64,000 nt of DNA, from contig MU657170.1 of NCBI GenBank assembly GCA_026770575.1, positions 99,627-163,626 of the forward strand. The letters are read 5' to 3'. Of this stretch, positions 10,931-20,100 are shown in pieces. A model generated the notes under the pieces. That model was not told the origin of the DNA. It did no database searches and was given only the letters and a program-made list of their open reading frames with translations. Source of the DNA: Pelagophyceae sp. CCMP2097 (lineage: Eukaryota > Sar > Pelagophyceae). The position numbers were made by a program, and so were the translations under genes. Position 1 is the first letter of the stretch. Each line of letters begins with the position of its first letter.

Positions 10931-11340
10931 CTGCTCGTCCACGACACGCGTCGCGTAAGCTTCCCCCGAGCCTACAACTCACAAAACGGGGAGAGTGCGA
11001 CAGCAGTGGAGGGTGGGACAAGAAAAGCTTACCAACCTAGAGCGCGCAGCACGAGGCGGCGCCCATGCGCTGTATAAGTGGCGAGTCGTTGCGCGCTTGA
11101 AAGCTTGTAAAGGCAGACGCGGATTTTATCAAATCCAATAGGCGCGAGAAGCGCGAAAACACATTGTGCGTTACATATCTCCGGACGCTCGCTTGCGCGG
11201 AGAAATGAACCAGTGAGAAAGACCTACCTGCCCACCCGATTCTAACTCCCTCATTCCGCATGTTTGGCGAAGACCAAGGTCCAAGCGCAGGTACAAGGGG
11301 GAAAGATATTCACGTATCGACGCGTGTCGTGGACGAGCGG
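10931..11340. mobile_element. Candidate TIR element bounded by inverted CACGCGTCG motifs
   Basis: At 10931-10967 the sequence CTGCTCGTCC..ACACGCGTCG..TTCCCCC is present. At 11297-11340 the same motif is in inverted orientation (GGGGGAAAGATATTCACG..CGACGCGTGTCG..GGACGAG). The two therefore bound a segment of about 410 bp as inverted ends. Further copies of the motif occur at 13159-13200, 13776-13818 and 38481-38517. No transposase is encoded, so at most this is a non-autonomous element. Target-site duplications were not identified. Confidence 0.45.
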
Positions 11341-11569
11341 AGCAGGGCGGGGCAGAGCGTGGCGTCGACGAGCAGTGATGAGGAGTCCTCCTTAGATTTC
11401 CGTAGGAAATAGACGCCGAGTATACCTGGCGGAGGGAGCGTGTCCGACGAGGGCGCGGTCCTACGGTATAGAAGGATTTCAAGCCCCCCTCTCACGGCTC
11501 CTTATCACTGCACGGCCGGCGGCGTACAACTCTCAAAGTTCTCGGGGTCAACATGAAACTGCCACTCAT

Positions 11570-11830
11570 TTTCTCACCTCCACAGGACGTTAGGTGAGAC
11601 TTGAAGTGGCTTGACATGTCCGGGCCGACCCAAGGTGTCGGGCTGGAGGCGGAACTCTCCCTTTTTTCGCGTACCCTACGCGCAATCTCGATTTTAGCGT
11701 CGCCAAAAGCTGGTTTGAGGTGGTTTTCCGTTGTCTTCGTTTGAGTTCCGCCTCCCTGCCGCTTCGCTGGGGCCGGCTGTAGGCCCTGGCCACACCAGAT
11801 CCCGACCTAGTGCCCTGTGGAGGTGAGAAA
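11570..11830. mobile_element. MITE-like element with 17-bp perfect inverted ends
   Basis: The left end TTTCTCACCTCCACAGG (11570-11586) is repeated as a perfect reverse complement at 11814-11830, giving a 261-bp unit without coding capacity. A second GTTAGGTGAG-type partial repeat lies just inside the left end. A target-site duplication is not clear (CAT on the left, TAA on the right). The size and perfect ends fit a miniature inverted-repeat transposable element; the family is unknown. Confidence 0.6.
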
Positions 11831-12191
11831 TAAGGCCCAAAATTTAGGCTGTGGGCTCCATTTTGTAAGTTATGGGCTTCATTTCACTTAAAACGGCCAT
11901 GCAAACCCGCAATTACAAGAAAATAGTGTCAAGTTTCACACCATTTTATTCTTGAAAACGGATTCGCGCTCGGCGGACCGAGCCCGTAAACAAACTCTCG
12001 ACGTCGGGGACCGCGCCGCCACCAGCCCGCGCCGTAGCGACCAAAAGTGGCCCCATACCTCGTTTGTAGCCCGAGAAATTTGTATCTGACTGGAATCCCA
12101 TTCATGTTGACCCCCCCTTGTACCAACGACAGGCAACCATCCTACCGATCGATAATTGCCAACATTTCAGATCCGAAAAGTATCGTCGATA

Positions 12192-12909
12192 GTGACGAAC
12201 CACAATGAAATGAGCATACCCCAGGTCACGAGATGTGGTGAGAGCGAGCGAGCGACTTCGGCCGAGTCGCTCTCGAAGGCCCGGCGCGAGCGAGCGACTT
12301 GCGGTAATACGGGTTTTTGGGGAAACCCGGAGCGGAGCGAGCGAGCGACTTTTGATGTCGGAAAATACTGTGTAGGCACCTCGTGATGTACCCTCGATTC
12401 GGACTCTTCCGAGGCAAATCGGGGGTGTTTCATCCGGCTCAAGATAATATAGGTCCTTGCTCAAGGTTAAATTCCGTCATTTCCGACGACATTTGGCGAG
12501 ACACAGCACATGGATATCGTGCAAGAGACCGACCTCCCGATGACACAGGCAATGCGCATTTGAAGATCTTGCCGAAGAGATTCTACGGTGCTTTCCCTAA
12601 CGGGAGGTACTAGCGTCCGAATTTCATCAAGATCCACCCGCCACGACGAACAGGACACGCGCCTCTGCACGCTCCGAAGCTACCAATCAAACGAGCGAGG
12701 TGGGAGCGAGCGAACGACTTTGATGGACCAAAACCGATCGCTCTATACCAAGAGCGAGCGAGCGACGGCAGAGACAAAATCGCTTAGGTGGCGCCTCTGC
12801 GAGCGAGCGAACGAGCCACTGTCGCAGGAGGCCTCACGGAGCGACCGAGTGACTTCACGGGCATGATCTCGTGACCTGGGGTGTGCTCATTTCATTGTGG
12901 CTCGTCACA
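12192..12909. mobile_element. Non-autonomous element, about 45-bp inverted ends, copy 1
   Basis: The left arm at 12192-12235 (GTGACGAACCACAATGAAAT, then GAGCATACCCCAGGTCACGA) is matched by an inverted right arm at 12865-12909 with about three differences. Similarity may extend outward through the GTATCGTCGATA and TATTTGCCGG strings. The interior is filled with GCGAGCGAGCGACTT repeats (12240-12355 and 12700-12860) and has no open frame of note. A shorter relative lies at 26231-26493. Confidence 0.7.
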
Positions 12910-13158
12910 TACTTCGTCGATATTTGCCGGATTTGGAGGTCGAGAGGCACTTTGAAGCTATGAATTCCTTCAAAGTGCATCTAGGAACTCGTAATTTTGG
13001 TAAAATTTAACTTAATAAGTGCTGTTAAGTTCCGTTGAGGGTCCGGTTGAGGTAAAATACCCGCATACCTGCGAAGTACCATCGATACTTCGTCGATATT
13101 TGCCAGGATTATCGTCAATCCTAGTTGCCGATATTTGCCGGAAGTCCCTACCCCCCCT

Positions 13159-13818
13159 GTCGTCCTGTACACGCGTCGTACACGTGAATATACTTCCCCC
13201 CACAAAATCGTCCAACGTGTCGTCTCTCGCGCTGTGGTCGAGGGCCAGTGCACTTGGTTGTGCGCATCACCTTCAGCGGTGGCGTTTCGTTCCCTCGCTT
13301 TGCACTTCCGAGTGTAAAAGCGAGTGCGCTCGTTGCGTGAACTCAAAGGTGCCATCGTCTACCGCTTGTGCCCCCTGTTGCTCCGCAGCTGAGTACACAT
13401 GTGTGTCTACTAACAGCCCGAGGTCGCCGGTTCGAATCCGGCATATTGTTTGGAACAGCCCGAGGTCGCCGGTTCGAATCCGGCATATGGAAAAAAAAAA
13501 AAAAAAAAAAAAAAAATGACATTGTGATGTGGTTTATATACACTTCTGATCCGGCTCCTGGCACTGGGACCGGAATTCCCTTTTGCCAGGATTAACGTCG
13601 GTGTTGAAGATTGTGTACAAACATCGCATGGGTCATCCAGGATCGGGCCCATCTTCAGTGGGCGGCTCCAGGCCGCCCGTCCGATGGGCCCTCCAGTTCA
13701 AATGTCTTGCATGAGGTCGCGAGTTCGAGCCTGCTCGTTCACGTTTCTACTCCGCTTGGCATGCGAATTTGGCTGCTCGTCCTGTACACGCGTCGTACAC
13801 GTGAATATATTTCCCCCT
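13159..13818. repeat. Two direct copies of a 40-bp dispersed motif
   Basis: CGTCCTGTACACGCGTCGTA continuing CACGTGAATATACTTCCCCC occurs at about 13161-13200 and again at about 13778-13818 with one or two changes. It belongs to the same motif family as the ends of the 10931-11340 element. The two copies bracket the tRNA-like and poly-A segment. Confidence 0.7.
13412..13516 (+). repeat. Tandem tRNA T-arm fragments followed by poly-A (SINE-like)
   Basis: The 35-bp unit AACAGCCCGAGGTCGCCGGT continuing TCGAATCCGGCATAT occurs at 13412-13446 and 13454-13488. Each contains a five-pair GCCGG/CCGGC stem around TTCGAAT, the T-arm and B-box of a tRNA gene. There is no matching D-arm, anticodon arm or acceptor stem upstream. 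A run of 26 A (13491-13516) follows directly. This looks like the tail of a tRNA-derived retroposon, not a functional tRNA. Confidence 0.7.
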
Positions 13819-13941
13819 GTCGTTGGTACCTGTCCAAGCGACCAGGCCCGGGTGTTCCAGGGCGCCAGGTGCCCCCCAACCCCCCAAGCATCCCGCGGGG
13901 TTGGCGACCAGCCACCCAGGCGCCGGCGGTCCAGAGTCGAC

Positions 13942-14220
13942 ATGCTCTCGAGCGCGGCGCTGGAGGCGGCCATCGAGGCGTTGCCAGAAGAAGGCGCATT
14001 GCTGCCACTTCAGCTTTCGCCGGCGGTGGCGGCTCTGCAGCGTGCAATCTCGACGGGTGTGCTGCGCGAGGGCCACGTCGCGGTGCAGAGCATCTACAGG
14101 TTGTGCCTGCAGCTGTACAAGGCGGAACGATCCGTGCCGCCGGAAACCTTCGACGCGCTTCGATCGTTGAACGAATCGATGCGTGCCAACCACGGTCTGC
14201 CACTGCAGCGTGCCCGCTGA
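13942..14220 (+). CDS. Small hypothetical protein, 92 residues
   Basis: ATG at 13942 opens MLSSAALEAAIEALPEEG and runs through LQLSPAVAALQRAISTGV and IYRLCLQLYKAERS to a TGA at 14218-14220. Codon use is G/C-ending, and the product looks all-helical and soluble. It sits inside a repeat-rich region with no neighbours, and may be a lone exon or a remnant of a larger gene. The frame is open upstream of the ATG to about 13684. No family is recognised. Confidence 0.45.
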   Translation: MLSSAALEAAIEALPEEGALLPLQLSPAVAALQRAISTGVLREGHVAVQSIYRLCLQLYKAERSVPPETFDALRSLNESMRANHGLPLQRAR

Positions 14221-14324
14221 GGCATCATCTCGTCGCACCACCCTCTGCAGGGTCACGACGGCGTGACGGGCCGCCATTTTGCCTGGCGTCCTCGCTGGGG
14301 GGCGTACACGGGTCCACGGAACCG

Positions 14325-14405
14325 CAGCCCAAGCCCCCTAAGCAATTTCAGGACCCGCCCCCCAGCCCCCCAAGCAATTTCAGGACACCGCCCCCCAGCC
14401 CCCCA
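14325..14405. repeat. Tandem duplication, about 36-bp unit
   Basis: The string AAGCAATTTCAGGAC followed by a C-rich CCGCCCCCCAGCCCCCC tract is present twice in a row. No function is seen. Confidence 0.7.
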
Positions 14406-15282
14406 TAACCCACCGATCATGGTTGTGCGAATCAATGCGACCAATTCGGGTCGCGGGGCTTTGATGAAGTCTGCTTTTGCGTTGCGGGTTCCGGCCGGGG
14501 ACACTGTTTCTATTTACCGACTATAGCAAGCAGCGTGGGCATTCGCAAAAGGAAATGGAGGGAAGGGGAAGAGCGGAGGCAGCGGCGGCGGGAGAGCGTG
14601 CATCAGCAAGCGACAAGCCATCCTATCAAATTCGTGCTAAGTTGGTTGATCTGACTAGGCCAGGAGAAGGTCCTCCGGGACTGGACATCCTGTGATTCCT
14701 ATTACATTACATTACACCGGACACTGTCGAATTTGCACAACAGAAATCGCCGAAGATAACTTTTTTTGGCGCGTGCGCTCTTGCCGCCCCCTCCAGTCGT
14801 ATTAGTTGGCGCCTTGGAGACCAGCGCGCGAAGAAGAAACGTCTCAAACCGCGAAGTTTTAGTAGCCTACTTTGGAGGCAAGGAATTGCCGGCCAATTTG
14901 GACATAACGTTCGGGCACAGTGCCCTTAACGTCTGTCTCAATTGGCCGGGAACTCATTGGCGCCTTCATCGACTTTTGATTTGGGCCCTAAGGTTTAGAC
15001 TTGATTAACTACTAAATTAAGAAGCCTTCGCAGAGACTCGCCAAAATAAGGCAGTTGACGAAAAAGCCAAACAAGCGCGCCCAGGGCGTCTCGCGGGAGT
15101 GGCCGGCGCAGCGCCAGCCGCCTTCGCGAGCCAAAAATAGTTAATAGATTTCCGGTGATAATTTAATTCGACAGTGGGAGGGACGTTCGGAGGTTACCGT
15201 CTCGGCATGTCCGTCCGCGGTTGCAATGGCATCCATCGCAGGTCGGTACACATTGCCCCGGGACTCAGCCGCACGCCCCGTG
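14406..15282. other. Intergenic, no gene recognised
   Basis: Mixed-composition DNA with a short ATTACATTACATTACA run near 14700. Segments around 14800-15000 are AT-richer than the genes. No reading frame with convincing codon use was found. Confidence 0.4.
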
Positions 15283-16642
15283 CAGCGTGCGAGCTCTGCG
15301 TTCCGGCGAGTCGGACCGAACTCCGGGTCCCTCAGAAATTGCCACCAAGCCACAAGGCGGCGTCTTCGATTACGGGCGCTCGGCGAGCCTCGCGGGCACG
15401 TGCGAGCGGGAGCGAGGCGATTGCCGGCGGTCGGGCGGCGATCACGTCGGCCGGCCGGAGCGCGCCGCGTGCGCGAGGTACGCCTCGATGTTTCGGGCCA
15501 TCACCGTGGCGCCGGCGTGTCCCAGCGCCGCGGCGCGCTTGCAGAGGCGCAGCGCCTCGTGGTCATCCTCCGGCACGCCCAAGCCTTTTACGTGACACAA
15601 GCCGAGGTTGAAGAGCGCTTCCGAATGGCCCTGCGCCGCGGCAAGGCGGAACCACTTCACGGCTTCTTCGGACGACTTCGCCACTTCCTCTCCCTCGTCG
15701 TGCAGCTGCGCCACGCCCTTGCCGTGGTAGATCATGGCGCCGAGGTTGTATTGCGCTTCAGGATAGCCTTGCTCGGCTGCGCGCCGGTACCACAGCGCGG
15801 CAGCCTTGTAGTCGATCTTGACGTCGCCGTTTCCATGTTGATAAATACATCCCAAACGCGACTGAGCTTGTGCATGTCCTCGCGCCGCTGCGAGCTGGTA
15901 CAGCTGGACCGCCCGCTTCGGGTTCTTCTTGAGACCCATGAAACCATCATGGTACGCGCCTCCGAGCTGCGCCTGCGCGTCGGCGTTGCCCTTGTCCACG
16001 TGCTTCTGCAGCCAGCGCAGCGCCTCGGCTTCAGAATTGGCGAGTGGCGTCCGGCAGAGCGGGCATCGCTTGTCGTACTGCTGGCACTTGACCCAGCAGT
16101 CCTTGCAAATCCTCTTGCAGCAGCAATTGTAGAATATTTGTCGGTTAACTTCGAATGGAAGCGCGTCCAGGCAAATGGCGCACATGCCGCGCCAGTCCGT
16201 CAAGTCATCATTCGGCGCGCTGGCCTTGACCGCCGTCGTTTGAACAGCCGATAAGCGCGCCGCCGCCTTGGAACCGTCCGCCAATAAGACGTCCTCAGCG
16301 ATGGCCGGCTCCTCCTTGACCTTTTTCGCCGGCATCAGCTCGTCGAGAAGCCGGTCCTGGAACGCGGCGGTCATCTGCCTGCAGTGCGCCTTGTGCCCGC
16401 CCTCGTTCCAGTCGACGAGCTGGCACTTTTTCGAGCAGTAGTGGCGCGACTTGCACCTGGTGCAGTGCTTGCCGCCCGGCGCGAGGCAGACGCAGCACGG
16501 CTTGGGCGCGGCGGCCGGCGCGTCGGCCATCGTGGCGGTCCGTCGAGTGCTGGGCGTTCGCCTCCAGCCGAGTCCTCCACAGGTGCTCGAAGGTTGCAGG
16601 GTCGGCCCCTGGACACCACCGGCGAGCGCGCCAAGCCGGCAA
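15283..16642. repeat. Segmental duplication, copy B
   Basis: Partner of 8925-10312, same orientation, carrying the intact MYND-RING-Sel1 gene and its flanks. The upstream boundary lies where CTGGACACCACCGGCGAGCG stops matching, just after 16625. Confidence 0.85.
15442..16530 (-). CDS. MYND-RING-Sel1 repeat protein, intact copy
   Basis: 362 residues from ATG 16530 to stop 15442, no intron. Residues 10-52 form a MYND zinc finger (CCVC..CTRC..HYCSKKCQ..HKAHC), which usually binds proline-rich peptides. At about 115-165 there is a RING-like finger (CAICLDALPFEVNRQIFYNC, CKRICKDC, CPLC) suggesting ubiquitin ligase activity. From about 170 to the end are Sel1 repeats (AQAQLGGAYHDG, LYQLAAARGHAQAQSRLG, WYRRAAEQGYPEAQYNLGA, WFRLAAAQGHSEALFNLG), a helical adaptor. 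The frame stays open to 17058, but the upstream DNA is shared with copy A, where it is not part of the gene, so the internal ATG is preferred. This domain combination is expanded in pelagophyte genomes as I recall them. Substrates are unknown. Confidence 0.9.
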   Translation of the reverse strand: MADAPAAAPKPCCVCLAPGGKHCTRCKSRHYCSKKCQLVDWNEGGHKAHCRQMTAAFQDRLLDELMPAKKVKEEPAIAEDVLLADGSKAAARLSAVQTTAVKASAPNDDLTDWRGMCAICLDALPFEVNRQIFYNCCCKRICKDCWVKCQQYDKRCPLCRTPLANSEAEALRWLQKHVDKGNADAQAQLGGAYHDGFMGLKKNPKRAVQLYQLAAARGHAQAQSRLGCIYQHGNGDVKIDYKAAALWYRRAAEQGYPEAQYNLGAMIYHGKGVAQLHDEGEEVAKSSEEAVKWFRLAAAQGHSEALFNLGLCHVKGLGVPEDDHEALRLCKRAAALGHAGATVMARNIEAYLAHAARSGRPT

Positions 16643-17117
16643 GGCACTCGGACGGAGACTCGGCGGAGCGCGCGACCGGCAGGGCACTCGGACGGCCGTA
16701 CCTCCGGGTAGCGTCGCTCGGCGAGCTCGCGAGAATCGAATCCGAGGGTTCCTCCTGGGCTTTGGTAAAGTCCGCTTCCGATGAGGAGCTCGAGTGCTTC
16801 AGGACTAGCAGATCCGAGTGCAACGGACTCGAAAACCTCCGCTCGCGGGCGTGACTCATCAGCCAAGGTTTGGGCAGGTGTTCCTGTGACGTCGTCTCGC
16901 GCACCCGCGACAAGCCTCTTGTGCAGGCACCAAGGGCTTCGCAACGGACTGCAACGTCGCCTTCTTCTTCTGTTATGCACTCCAATGAGGCTGCAAAAAA
17001 AGCCTCGCCTTCCTCGAGACCATTTCCAGAGGGCCCACCCGGGTTGGATTCGAAGCAAGCAGGCAAGCAGCCTCCAAAGTCGCCGGGGTCTTGAAGAGTC
17101 GTTTTTTAGACGGGGCG
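16643..17117. other. Intergenic upstream of the intact MYND-RING-Sel1 gene
   Basis: Likely promoter side of the 15442-16530 gene and 3' side of the RAP gene. The minus-strand frame is open here but has weak codon use. No element is identified. Confidence 0.4.
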
Positions 17118-20100
17118 CTAGTATCCGTAAGTACCGTGCCCTTTGTCCTTATCCCGCCAGTCGCGGACGTCCTCGCTGACCTTCTTCTTCTGGCCGTACG
17201 ACCCGCGCCCGGCGTTGCCGCCGGCGGGCCGTTCCGGCTCCCGCTTGGGGGATACGTACCTATCGTTGCACATCAGAGTCGTCTGAAGCACAGAAGCACA
17301 GAGGCACGGAAAACGCACCTCCCTTCGGCGTCGGCGTCGTCGTCGCTTTTCGCGCCGCGGTACACGTTTTCGGTCGAGCCGCGGTAGTTTGAATTTTTTG
17401 AGAAATTGGAGTCGCCACCGCCCTTGTTGTATTTCGAGTAGGCCATTCCGAGGTGCTGCTCCACAAGCGCCTCTTCTTCGTCGAATTGCCCCTGGTCGTT
17501 GTGGCCCAACTCGCGGTAGTCGGCGTCGTCGGCGCCGTCATCTTCGTTGACCCAAGGAGCGTCATCTTCCGTCAATCGAGTCTCCTCGCCCTCGTTCATC
17601 TTCAATCCCCTTTGCTTCGCCGATTCCGCCGAATCCGATGCCGCGCGAGCGAGCAGCGTGGCGTCGGACAACTGCTGCCGGCCCGGGGGGAGCGGGCCGA
17701 CCTCCAGTTCGTACCTTGGAGTATTGTGGGTCAATGTGGGTCAGTGTGGGGAGAGGTGGGTCAATGTGGGTCAATGTGAAAACAAGCAACGGCGCACTCC
17801 AACCCAGTCGTCTTCGCTTTCAGGTAGGCGTCGCGGTGGTCGTCGTCCCGGAGGGAGGTCCATTCGTAGTATGGCACTCTTAGGATGGACCATCCCGTGG
17901 CCTTGAGGATTCGCTCGTCGAATTTCGCCGGCCCCTCCAAGTCGCGCGTCGGCGTGCCGTCCAGGTGCACCATGTGCTCGTACCTAGAGCGTGTGAGCAA
18001 AACACCAACGATAAAACCCGACTCACTCTTCTACGACACATACAGCGATCTTCGACTCCCGCTGCGCGATGACGACGGGAAAGCCCTCGCGCGTAACGTG
18101 CTTGAACAAGTGGTGCCACCCGATTCGAAGGAGCGAGGCAGAAACCTCGCGCTCCACAACGGAAGGGTCCTCCTCGAACTCCAGGTGCGCCGTGCGGAAC
18201 TCGCCTAGGGGTTTTCTAAAAGTTTCTCTCGGTTTGTGGAGTAGGAATTCCTATTCTCCCGTTTCCTAATCTTCTTTTCGCCGACGCCGCCTCTTCACGC
18301 TGCGACTCCGCCGCCAGCGCGGCGACGATGGGGTGCGGCAGGCCTTGGTGCCTTTTGGGGGGCCAGCAAGCTTCCAAGTAGATGCAGACCTGATGCAACT
18401 GCGAGCAAGCTTCTAAATCCAAATCCTCGTCCAATCCCTTGTCGTGCGCAGGCAGGTGCGGCACCTATACAGCGTCCACGCGGATTCCATCGGATGGGCC
18501 TCTCTCTGGTCAAATGACCGGAGTCGACTCTGAAAACCCCGTCGCCAAACACACGCACCATCGCGTGGAAGCACTTCTCCGCGCGGCTTTGGTCGACGCC
18601 CGCGGCGGCGAGGCCCCACAAAGCGTTCGAGACGTCCGAAGCCTTCAAAGAGCCGATCCTGGCGCGCGAGGCCGCCGCAGCCAAGGCATCCGTCAGAGCT
18701 TCAAACAAAGCTTCCGCCGTGCCGCCGTCCTCGCATTGGGCGCCAGAGGCGGCGAACGACCAGGCGACGTTTGCGAGCTGGGCGAAGTTCAAACGGTCTA
18801 CGAGGAGAGTGGGCCGCGGCGATGACGCTCGTCGCACCTAATACGCAGATTCAACTGCCCGACGGCACTCGTACTGCCTTGATACCGTCCTCTCGCAAGG
18901 TGCCTTTCAACGGCCCTCTCGCAGGCACCTTGGGCACTCGCCCCTCTCTCGTGTCTGAGGGCCATCGCGCCGGACGGCTCCGCTTTCTGCGTCGCTCTGC
19001 TGCGATGCCACACCCCGGTCCACGTTGTCCCGCATCACGCGCGGCGTCGCACGAGCGCCGTCTCGGTTGGGGCTTCGCCGTCTGCGGCGTAGGCGCTGTC
19101 CGCAGCGTCCGCGCCGTCGGCAAAGTACCCCGTCGCCGTTTTCTCAATCGAGGCTTCTGCTGCGTCGTCGAGGCTCAGCGCCGCGTGCTCGAAGACGGGC
19201 TGCAAAAGGACGCGGGCCATCTTTTCGAATAATTCAGGGGCCTTGACCTTTGCAGTGGCGAAGGCGAAAAGGAGCGAAGCCAGATCAGTCGCGTTGGACG
19301 TGGCGATGCGGTCGTCGTCTTCCGTGAGTTCCTTTGAAATGGTCGCGAAGAGGATTGGGGAGTCGATGCCGCACATGAGAAACGATAGGAGAGTGTGCGC
19401 TAATTGCTCCGTCGACAAGGCCGAGACTCCCAAATGCGAATCATCCTTTTTCGCCAACCGCCGCGCGATCAGATCGAAGACGCGGTGCACGTCTGGGCAG
19501 TGCGCGGTTGCGAGAGACCAGGCGAGCCTGGCGAGCTCGGAGGGCGTGAAAGCCTCGAGCTTTTTGATGGAAGCCCAAATGAGCAGATGGAAAAAGTCCT
19601 TGTCTTGGATTCCCATCATTGAAAACGCCCAGGCGAGCCTGGACAAGTCCGTCGCGTCCATGTGCGAAATCGTCTGCGGCAAGTTGTCTTCCACCTCCTT
19701 GAACACGCCGCGAGACCTATCCAAAAGGACCCGTCGGAAAGAATGCCATTCACCTCTTCATCGGAAACATTCACCTCTTCATCGGAAACATGGGCGTTTC
19801 GATACAACTCGGTCGCGACCCGTCTTCGAGGGCAAATCGAGACGGCCCCAAAGAGACGGTCCCTGGGGACGACCCCTTGAGACGGCCACTCGAAACGGCC
19901 CCGAAAGACGGCCCCGCGAGAGACGGTCCCTCGGACGGCCGCTTGGGCGGTCCATCGGACAATTCCCTTTGGAAAGTTCCTTTGAGGGTCCCTCGACGGG
20001 CCCTCTGTGACGATCGCTTTGACGGCGGTTTCTCCCCCTGGACGGTCACTCGGCTGCCGGCCCCTCTGCGACGCCCCTGGGCGGGCCCGCGGACGGTCGC

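Noticed and set aside
12192..12909. Protein-coding gene in GCGAGCGAGC repeats
   Set aside because: Frames are short and repetitive; the inverted arms explain the segment better.
13412..13488. Two functional tRNA genes
   Set aside because: Only T-arms are present; no acceptor, D-arm or anticodon arm can be drawn.
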